A DNA stretch of 64,000 bases, taken from contig NZ_AP025344.1 in the NCBI RefSeq assembly GCF_021654795.1, positions 4,712,501-4,776,500 on the forward strand, in the 5' to 3' direction. This document shows, in pieces, positions 58,307 to 64,000 of this stretch (position 1 is its first letter; each line of letters begins with the position of its first letter). Source of the stretch: Paenibacillus dendritiformis. GTDB taxonomy: Bacteria; Bacillota; Bacilli; Paenibacillales; Paenibacillaceae. The translations under genes were made by a program, and so were the position numbers. The notes under the pieces were generated by a model. That model worked only from the letters and a program-made list of their open reading frames with translations. It was not told the origin of the DNA and made no database searches.

Positions 58307-58876
58307 ATGAGACAAATTATCAAAAATTTAGTTGGCATCTGCGCACAGATTTTGCCTTGCGAAGAGCCGATTTATGAATTCGGTTCCTATCAGGTGGAAG
58401 GTCAGGTTGGATTTGCGGACTTGCGCCCATTTTTCCCGGGAAAGACGTATGTCGGCTGCGATATGCGGCCGGGCACCGGCGTCGATCTCATCCTCGATCT
58501 CCATCAAATCGCGCTCCCTGACGAGACGGCCGGGATGGTGCTCTCGCTCGACACGCTGGAGCATGTCGAGGATCCGCGGCTTGCGCTGTCCGAGATTCAT
58601 CGCATCCTGAAGCCGAACGGCATCGTCATCATCAGCTCGGTGATGAATTTCGCGATACATGATTACCCTGAGGACTATTGGCGCTTCACGCCGCAAGCCT
58701 TCGCCAGCATTTTGAAGCCGTTCGATACGGTCCTTACGGATTATGCCGGGGAAGCCTTGTTCCCGCATACGGTCATCGGCGTCGGCATCAAGGGAAGCGC
58801 GGTGCCGGAGCCGGTCGTGACGCAGCTCCGCCATGCTTTGGCCATGTGGAGAGAAAACAGCTACCACCAGCATTAA
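58307..58876 (+). CDS. class I SAM methyltransferase (Methyltransf_11 type)
   Basis: This 189-residue protein has VGCDMRPGTGVDLILDLHQI (acidic SAM-binding strand), LSLDTLEHVEDPRLALSEIH and HRILKPNGIVIISSVM. The N-terminal motif I glycine-rich loop is not seen in the usual position; PIYEFGSYQVEGQVG takes its place. Such short methyltransferases act on small molecules or sugars. AAGGAGG precedes the ATG by seven bases. It is followed by an acyltransferase and another methyltransferase, so the three form a modification block. Confidence 0.75.
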   Translation: MRQIIKNLVGICAQILPCEEPIYEFGSYQVEGQVGFADLRPFFPGKTYVGCDMRPGTGVDLILDLHQIALPDETAGMVLSLDTLEHVEDPRLALSEIHRILKPNGIVIISSVMNFAIHDYPEDYWRFTPQAFASILKPFDTVLTDYAGEALFPHTVIGVGIKGSAVPEPVVTQLRHALAMWRENSYHQH

Positions 58877-58953
58877 CCTTCGCCATGCGCAGCGGATCCG
58901 CATGATAGGATTCATGACGGTTCACGCCGGCTTCAGGCCGGTAGGAGGGAGGA

Positions 58954-59511
58954 ATGGAAGAGATGAGCGTCTTTATGAACCAAAACCCGGCCTATTCCGC
59001 CTACTCCATCGGGGATTGGAGCTACGGTCACCCCGATGTGTTCTCCTGGGGGGAAGGAGCGACCCTGACCATCGGCAAGTTCTGCTCCTTTGCCGCACGG
59101 ATTACGATTTTGCTGGGAGGGGAGCACAATGTCGACTGGGTGACGACCTACCCGTTCAATCCGATTTTTCCGAAGGCTTCCTCTTTTGCTGGGCATCCGA
59201 AGACCAAGGGCAATGTAGATATCGGCCATGACGTCTGGATTGGAATGGACTCCTACGTGCTGTCGGGGGTCACGATCGGCCATGGGGCCGTCATTGCGGC
59301 CCGCAGCACCGTCTCCAAGGATATTCCGCCGTATGCGATTGCCGGCGGCAACCCGGCGCGGGTCATCCGGTACCGCTTCCCGCCGCATCTCATCGAGGGC
59401 CTGCTGCGCATCGCCTGGTGGGACTGGCCGCTGGAGCAGATTCAAGCCGCTTGGCCGCTGATGCTCTCGAATCGAGTAGAAGAGTTCGTCCAGCTATATT
59501 CACCCCGATAA
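58954..59511 (+). CDS. CatB-type O-acetyltransferase (left-handed beta-helix)
   Basis: This 185-residue hexapeptide-repeat acetyltransferase of the XAT/CatB class has YGHPDVFSWGEGATLTIGKF at the start. HNVDWVTTYPFNPIF contains the catalytic His of XAT enzymes. VDIGHDVWIGMDSYVLSGVT, IGHGAVIAARSTVSKDIPPY and AIAGGNPARVIRYRF form the beta-helix. It would acetylate a sugar hydroxyl using acetyl-CoA. AGGAGGGAGGA precedes ATG 58954. It stands between two methyltransferases. Confidence 0.88.
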   Translation: MEEMSVFMNQNPAYSAYSIGDWSYGHPDVFSWGEGATLTIGKFCSFAARITILLGGEHNVDWVTTYPFNPIFPKASSFAGHPKTKGNVDIGHDVWIGMDSYVLSGVTIGHGAVIAARSTVSKDIPPYAIAGGNPARVIRYRFPPHLIEGLLRIAWWDWPLEQIQAAWPLMLSNRVEEFVQLYSPR

Positions 59512-59530
59512 CGATGGAGGGAGAGCGACA

Positions 59531-60229
59531 TTGATCCATTTTTGGCATGGGATTATACGCCCTGTACTGGAGCTTGCCCGGCCTGCGACCATCGTCGAGG
59601 TCGGCTGTGCCCAAGGGTTGAATACGTTGAATCTTCTCAGCTATGTCCGATCGGTTCCGCAAGGCCGCCTCGTCGCCGTCGATCCTTCGCCTCAGTTCGA
59701 TGTCGGCGCACTGCAGCAGCAGTTCGGCAGCGCCTTCGTCATGATTCCCGACTTCAGTCTGAACGTGCTGCCACAGATGGGGCCTTGCGACGCTGCGCTG
59801 CTGGACGGGGATCATAATTGGTATACCGTCTATCATGAACTGAAGGCACTGGAAGGACACGGACGATACCCGATCGTGTTTTTGCATGATTTGGAATGGC
59901 CTTACGGCAGAAGAGATATGTATTATTTTCCGGAGTCGATTCCCGAAGCTTACCGGAAGCCGAGCGCCCGCAAGGGCATGCTGCCGGGAGTCAATGAACT
60001 GGTCGAGAGCGGACATAATTCATCCGTGCATAATGCGGAGTACGAGTACGGGGAGAGAAATGGCGTCTTGACCGCCGTAGAAGACTTCCTCCGGGATACC
60101 CGGCTTCGCCTCCGGCTGCACCGGGCCCGAAGCCAGCACGGCCTCGGAATCATCGTTCCGGACGAATCGGTTCAGGACCATCAATTGAACGAGGCCATTC
60201 ATTTTATCGTTGCCGCCTCGGGCCTGTAG
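59531..60229 (+). CDS. class I SAM methyltransferase (Methyltransf_24-like)
   Basis: This 232-residue protein has IVEVGCAQGLNTLNLLSYVR (motif I), GRLVAVDPSPQFDV (motif II) and CDAALLDGDHNWYTVYHELK (motif IV-like, as in cephalosporin-hydroxylase/MtfB-type O-methyltransferases). A C-terminal basic region is RLRLRLHRARSQHGLGI. It shares the DGxHxYxxVxxEL pattern with the module A and B methyltransferases. The start is TTG 59531 behind GGAGGGAGAGCGAC. A hairpin follows. Confidence 0.78.
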   Translation: MIHFWHGIIRPVLELARPATIVEVGCAQGLNTLNLLSYVRSVPQGRLVAVDPSPQFDVGALQQQFGSAFVMIPDFSLNVLPQMGPCDAALLDGDHNWYTVYHELKALEGHGRYPIVFLHDLEWPYGRRDMYYFPESIPEAYRKPSARKGMLPGVNELVESGHNSSVHNAEYEYGERNGVLTAVEDFLRDTRLRLRLHRARSQHGLGIIVPDESVQDHQLNEAIHFIVAASGL

Positions 60230-60251
60230 CGCCAGGGCGAAGCACTGCCTT

Positions 60252-60281
60252 GATCCGCAGAACGACTATCATCTGCGGATC
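60252..60281 (+). terminator. hairpin after modification block
   Basis: GATCCGCAG pairs with CTGCGGATC over a 12-base loop. No T run follows, so terminator strength is uncertain. Confidence 0.45.
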
Positions 60282-60283
60282 AT

Positions 60284-60778
60284 TGGCATGCGCTCACGAT
60301 GTTATTGACGAATGAACATTGCGGAGAACATCATTCCGCAAGCTCCGCCTGAGGCGATGCCTTGCCTGCCTGATATAGAGACAATTCATCATCTTGGGCG
60401 GCATCTGCCGACGTTCATCGGGGCGGGACAAGCCCGGGCTCCGCAACGGTTCCCGGCCCTGTTCACGATGGCTTTTTGCGGCCTTCTCTGGCGCTCTCCT
60501 CACTTGGAACGGCTAATCGCAGATGGGGTGTAGGCGAGAAGAAGCTGCGAACGGTTACTAGAAAGACAGTCTACTAACCAACGCTCACAGACTGCTATGA
60601 TATGTCAATCGTAGTTTTAACACACCCATCTTCACAGCGGCATTTTCCATCACTCCATTCCGCCGTGCCCTACAAGATTGTGTGAATGAATCTAGTAAAT
60701 TCATCCAAGCGAAGCTTATCCCTCCTTCATAAATTAGTAACGTAGGAGGACATCCCACCGTCCTTCGAACACATAGTG
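60284..60778. other. upstream region of the MPLIPIQR pair
   Basis: About 500 bases without a supported gene. A short open frame at 60312-60533 has no binding site. CATAAATTA at 60728-60736 fits the sigma-E/sigma-K -10 pattern CATANNNTA, but no clear -35 is visible. An AAGGAGG site at 60779-60785 serves the next gene. Confidence 0.35.
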
Positions 60779-60794
60779 AAGGAGGTTTTTCCTT

Positions 60795-61430
60795 ATGCCG
60801 CTCATTCCTATTCAACGGCTTACCAGCAGCACGGCCAATGTCGTCTCTGCTCCGGATCGGGTAACGGCCGTGAACAGTCTCTTGGCAGGAGCCCCAGCCA
60901 ATGTCGTCAACGTCGGCAATGCGCCAAGGATCTGGCCTCAACTCGCCAAGTTCGATAATGACAATACCGTGTTCGCGGCCGCGCCAAATCCGCAATTCGT
61001 CTGGACACAGCCAGTCTTTATTCCGGGCGAGACGCATGGATTCGCCGCCGCCTCGCTTACGATCCCGCTGCAGCTCGGCCTGATCAATGACTTCTTGATT
61101 GCGCTGACCGTCTTTGCGGACAACGCGGTAACGGCACGCATTCAAGCCGTCTCCTCGCTCGGCATCAACTTGTTCCCGGTGCCGGGGCTGGACGTCGATT
61201 TGATTGCGGGCTCTCTCGACCCGACAACCGGATTGACGACGGATGTCGCTAACCCGTATAACTGGCAAAATGTCCGTTTCTATTCGATTCCGGCTTCTCT
61301 TGGACTGATATCTATCAATATCGGCGTTCGCTTCATCTTCTCGTTCCAGGTAACGAACTACTTTACGACCGGCGCTCTCAACACGGCCGGCCTCGCCTTT
61401 GCCGCCGATATTTATCAGAATCTTATCTAA
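60795..61430 (+). CDS. MPLIPIQR-family protein A, candidate glycosylated surface protein
   Basis: This 211-residue protein has no recognised family. It begins MPLIPIQRLTSSTANVVSAP. The middle is rich in Ala, Asn and Leu with many hydrophobic strands (LTIPLQLGLINDFLIALTVF, NLFPVPGLDVDLIAGSLDPT), and the end is TAGLAFAADIYQNLI. Numerous Ser/Thr residues, mostly in its N-terminal half and near residues 140-160, could carry O-glycans. No signal peptide is present, as is common for spore-coat proteins. AAGGAGG lies nine bases upstream of the ATG. It is paired with the equal-length paralogue at 61531. Confidence 0.6.
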   Translation: MPLIPIQRLTSSTANVVSAPDRVTAVNSLLAGAPANVVNVGNAPRIWPQLAKFDNDNTVFAAAPNPQFVWTQPVFIPGETHGFAAASLTIPLQLGLINDFLIALTVFADNAVTARIQAVSSLGINLFPVPGLDVDLIAGSLDPTTGLTTDVANPYNWQNVRFYSIPASLGLISINIGVRFIFSFQVTNYFTTGALNTAGLAFAADIYQNLI

Positions 61431-61530
61431 TTGATTCGCCCCTTATTTGCGATTCCAAGTTGTGCTGCATAACTTCCGCCATGCTCGCGCTTTGCGGGCA
61501 TGGCAGCCTGTTTTGAAGGAGGAGACCGTC

Positions 61531-62166
61531 ATGCCCCTGATTCCGATTCAACGGGTCGTCAGCCATGAGCGCAGCGTTATCTCGGCAGCCGACAGAGCCG
61601 CAGCGGCGGCGCAGCTCTTGGCCGGAGGCGCTCCCAATGTCGTCCATACGGCCAAGCTGGCTTGGCAAGAAAGCGTTCTCGCTTCCCTCGTCGATAACCA
61701 CAGCGACTTCCTCCCGGGTCCGATGCCCGAGCTGATCGCCCCGGCCGCCGGTCCCAAGCAAAGCGAAAGCAGAGGGTTCGCTGCCCAGACCTACCCGATC
61801 CGGCTGGAAGTTCCTCATCCGATTCTGATCCGCTTCTGCATATACGATCCGACCCGCACCCATTTCCAGATCGAACTCTGCAATATCGAGAAGCTCAATA
61901 TGCTGGATGCTCCCCTTCACCTCAATATCGGAGGGCGGTTGTCCACGTCCCTGTTCTGCTCGCGGACAGCCGATCGGCGCAGCGGCAAGGCAACGCAGCT
62001 AATACGCTGCTATAGCATCCCGATCCAGTTCGATCCGGCTTTTATCGGGCTTGATGTCCAATTTCTCTTCTCCTTCGAGCAAGCCGGCTCACCTTCCTCG
62101 GGCGGGCCTCCTCTGAGCGGGTTCGCTTTCGCGGCCGAGGTCTATCAATCCGTGCATGGCAAATAG
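61531..62166 (+). CDS. MPLIPIQR-family protein B, paralogue of protein A
   Basis: This 211-residue protein is a paralogue of the previous gene: the same MPLIPIQR start, a shared RAAAAAQLLAGGAPNVV segment, and aligned ends (FSFEQAGSPSSGGPPLSGFA, FAAEVYQSVHGK). It is more polar, with Ser/Pro/Gly-rich loops near the C-terminus. AAGGAGGAGACC precedes ATG 61531; an upstream in-frame ATG at 61447 lacks a site. The spacing from protein A is 100 bases, so the two are likely co-expressed. A perfect 7-bp hairpin (GCCGTGC/GCACGGC) follows the stop. Confidence 0.6.
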   Translation: MPLIPIQRVVSHERSVISAADRAAAAAQLLAGGAPNVVHTAKLAWQESVLASLVDNHSDFLPGPMPELIAPAAGPKQSESRGFAAQTYPIRLEVPHPILIRFCIYDPTRTHFQIELCNIEKLNMLDAPLHLNIGGRLSTSLFCSRTADRRSGKATQLIRCYSIPIQFDPAFIGLDVQFLFSFEQAGSPSSGGPPLSGFAFAAEVYQSVHGK

Positions 62167-62225
62167 CCGTGCCGACTCGATGCACGGCGCAGCCATCGTT
62201 CATTCCTGACACGAACATCAACCTT

Positions 62226-62630
62226 TTATAGGCTGACAATCAATATCCGCTCTTCCTTGACCGTCCCTTCTGCTATGCGGAAGCTGCGGACGCGAGGGCG
62301 TATCCGCCGCAGCGAGACGATGAGATACGAGCAGGAGAAGGCCGCATGCTCGACATCGAAGGAAGAAGGATAGGGGGGACCGGTCGGATGGGAATGATAC
62401 AGCCCCAGCAGCTGCTCGCCGAAGCTCTCCATATCGCGCAGGGCCTTCTCCAGCTCCTCGCCGTCCATCGCGAAGGCGACCGGGCTCTGATCCGTGTTGC
62501 GGATGCGCCAGCATCGGGCGGCGATGCCATCGCGGCCGGACAGCAGTCCGCAGGCTTCCAGGGGCTTTTCCTTGATGCAGTGGCCAACCATATCGCGATA
62601 GGCTTGAGCCGTCATGTGAATCGCATCCAT
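62226..62630 (-). CDS. JAMM/MPN-family metalloprotease-like protein
   Basis: This 134-residue protein has the JAMM zinc motif: Glu26 in LEACGLLSG and HSHPTGPPYPSSFD (His79, His81, Asp92). It belongs to the Mov34/MPN/PAD-1 group like bacterial RadC-unrelated JAB1 proteins. Such proteins cleave isopeptide or sulfur-carrier C-termini, for example in ThiS/MoaD-type systems. No carrier protein is adjacent. ATG 62630 begins one base after the stop of the upstream gene, indicating coupling. The GGAGAGGAG site lies within that gene's end. Confidence 0.8.
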   Translation of the reverse strand: MDAIHMTAQAYRDMVGHCIKEKPLEACGLLSGRDGIAARCWRIRNTDQSPVAFAMDGEELEKALRDMESFGEQLLGLYHSHPTGPPYPSSFDVEHAAFSCSYLIVSLRRIRPRVRSFRIAEGTVKEERILIVSL

Positions 62631-62631
62631 G

Positions 62632-64000
62632 CTACGGCTTGCGGCTCCTCTCCCTGTCCATGGCAAGCATATGAAACGGCTCCGGCTTGGTCCGCTTGTC
62701 AGCGGACTGCTGCGACTGGTTCAGTTGGCTTACATAGCTGAAAAAAGACGGCTGGGGCTGATGTTTTCTGTCCGGATCCCGGGGCACCCGGTTGCCGGAA
62801 TGCGATTGGAGCCATAAGAACATGGAGTAATTGGGCGTGCGCGGCTTCGCTTCCTGCTCCGCTGCCGTGTCATCCTTCCCGTTCGTTGCGGCCTCTCCCG
62901 AAGAAGCTGAAGCCTCTTCTTGCTCAGCTTGAATGTCGGAATGAACCTGTTCTTCCGGGAGCGAAGCTGCGGCCTCCGTCTCTTCCCGAGCACGTTCCGC
63001 CTCATCTGCCGGGTTCCCGTTCCCTGCGGGCAGGGCCGCCCCTTCAGGCTCTTCACCTGCAGCCTGCCCGGTGGCCGGCCTTGCCGATGCAGGCTTCGGC
63101 GCTTCGCCGGGTTCCCGCTCAATCGTCTCGGGCTTCTCCCCTTCCGCCTGCGGCGCTTCCGTCTGTTGCGCTTCCGCCTGCTGCGCCAGAAGGACCGCCG
63201 CTGGCGCCTCCTCCGCCTCCGCCCGTTCCTTCCGGAGCGGTTCCTGTCCGTTCTCCTCCTGTGCCTTCTCCGCCTGCGCCAGCTCTGCCCGGATCGGCTT
63301 CAGTTCGGTTATTCCCGGCTGAGGCGCTTCTTGCCTTACCTCCTGGACGGACTCCGCCTGCTCCGGTAACGCCTTCCGTTCTTCGGCCGGCTCCTTCGAG
63401 CCCCCTTCCTGCCGCGGCGGGTCCCCCTGCCCTTCCTCTGCCGGTTCGAGGACGAGATCCGCCCCTTGGGCTCCCGCCTCCCCGTTCTTCATCGGGCTCT
63501 TCTCGCTTGGCCCAGGCTCCCGGGAGCCCGCCGCCGCCTCGGACGCGGCGGGCCGAGGCAATGGATACCCCGCCTCGATCTGGCGCTCTTCCAATAGCCG
63601 CAGCTGCTTGATCAGTTCCATCAGCGGCTTCTTGCCGAAAAATATCGTTGCCGCGCCGACAACGCCATCGGTTAACTGCTGCCGCTCCTCTGCCCCCATG
63701 CCGTCAAAGCCGCCGTAAGCCAGCCCGACCAGATTCAGCGCCTGTCCCGGCTGGGGCAAAATATAACTCAGTCCGCTCTTCCAATGAAAGCTCACACCCT
63801 GAATCGGCATATCGCTGTATCTGGCGATGTTCTGGACCAACAGGTTGGCGAGCTGCCGGCTTGCCTTCATCTGATGCAGGAAATAATACACGACGACTTC
63901 CTTCTTCTCCTCGCCGGCCGGCTGCAGCGTCAGCCACATGCTCTGCTTGCCGCTCTCCCACTCCTCGGAGCAGCGTTCGCGATCTTGTTCCGTCTCGATA
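62632..64000 (-). CDS. amidase-3-like protein with long Glu/Ala/Pro-rich tail (partial)
   Basis: The frame is open to the right edge, so the N-terminus lies outside the window. The first visible 130 residues (ASRQLANLLVQNIARYSDMP, LNLVGLAYGGFDGMGAEERQ, VVGAATIFFGKK) resemble the C-terminal half of N-acetylmuramoyl-L-alanine amidases (Amidase_3). The expected catalytic Glu is not evident in the visible part. Residues from about 140 to 370 are a low-complexity Glu/Ala/Gln/Pro-rich stretch, followed by a tail with QPSFFSYVSQLNQSQQSADK. A role in wall hydrolysis, perhaps in sporulation, is possible. It is coupled to the JAMM gene. Confidence 0.5.
   Translation of the reverse strand, partial: IETEQDRERCSEEWESGKQSMWLTLQPAGEEKKEVVVYYFLHQMKASRQLANLLVQNIARYSDMPIQGVSFHWKSGLSYILPQPGQALNLVGLAYGGFDGMGAEERQQLTDGVVGAATIFFGKKPLMELIKQLRLLEERQIEAGYPLPRPAASEAAAGSREPGPSEKSPMKNGEAGAQGADLVLEPAEEGQGDPPRQEGGSKEPAEERKALPEQAESVQEVRQEAPQPGITELKPIRAELAQAEKAQEENGQEPLRKERAEAEEAPAAVLLAQQAEAQQTEAPQAEGEKPETIEREPGEAPKPASARPATGQAAGEEPEGAALPAGNGNPADEAERAREETEAAASLPEEQVHSDIQAEQEEASASSGEAATNGKDDTAAEQEAKPRTPNYSMFLWLQSHSGNRVPRDPDRKHQPQPSFFSYVSQLNQSQQSADKRTKPEPFHMLAMDRERSRKP

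Noticed and set aside
60312..60533. Small open frame before the MPLIPIQR genes
   Set aside because: No ribosome binding site and no recognisable pattern; it begins inside a hairpin-rich region.

Overview
The window looks like a chromosome segment of a spore-forming Firmicute of the Paenibacillus type. It has moderately high GC, strong AAGGAGG-type ribosome binding sites with frequent TTG and GTG starts, a soluble PAS kinase of the sporulation type, a DinR/LexA-type SOS box and many Paenibacillus-like hypothetical families. The assignment is an inference from gene content; no rRNA is present.

Layout. 1-2235 is a degraded prophage edge: a tail-protein-like fragment and an ArpU-type regulator on the minus strand, facing an xre-immA repressor/antirepressor-protease pair. 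The pair's sigma-A promoter carries a LexA box. 2388-7425 holds a GDP-sugar reductase, tRNA-Gly and tRNA-Pro, a NarL-type two-component pair, a LacI regulator and a YbjQ pair. 7518-13591 holds an aldolase-family protein, the Fur-boxed feoAB operon with its Cys-rich partner, and a LysR/EamA divergent pair. 13650-15450 is almost gene-free and filled with tandem and hairpin repeats. 15521-19761 holds pepA, the PAS kinase and small conserved proteins. 19931-27804 is a tightly coupled alpha-glucan operon: DUF4912, a GH57-GT4 fusion, a nucleotidyltransferase with a degenerate phosphohexomutase domain, and GH15. 27952-33244 holds GNAT, SgrR-like and S9 peptidase genes, with a 42-bp minisatellite in between.

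33651-62166 is a large surface-glycosylation island, interrupted by a peroxiredoxin, leuB, mnmH and a phosphatase-superfamily gene. It contains two near-identical methyltransferase-GT61 modules, a PglD/PerB-like acyltransferase next to a perosamine-synthase-like aminotransferase, and a mannose-1-phosphate guanylyltransferase. It also has eight further GT4/GT2 genes (two fused to DUF4214 repeats), three more modifying enzymes, two proteins of unknown family, a DUF1796 putative peptidase and a tandem pair of 211-residue paralogues beginning MPLIPIQR. Together these suggest synthesis of GDP-mannose-derived amino and deoxy sugars, their assembly by stacked glycosyltransferases and O-methylation or acylation, possibly on a spore or cell-surface carrier. 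The MPLIPIQR proteins are candidate carriers. The window ends in a JAMM protease gene coupled to a truncated, Glu/Pro-rich amidase-like gene.
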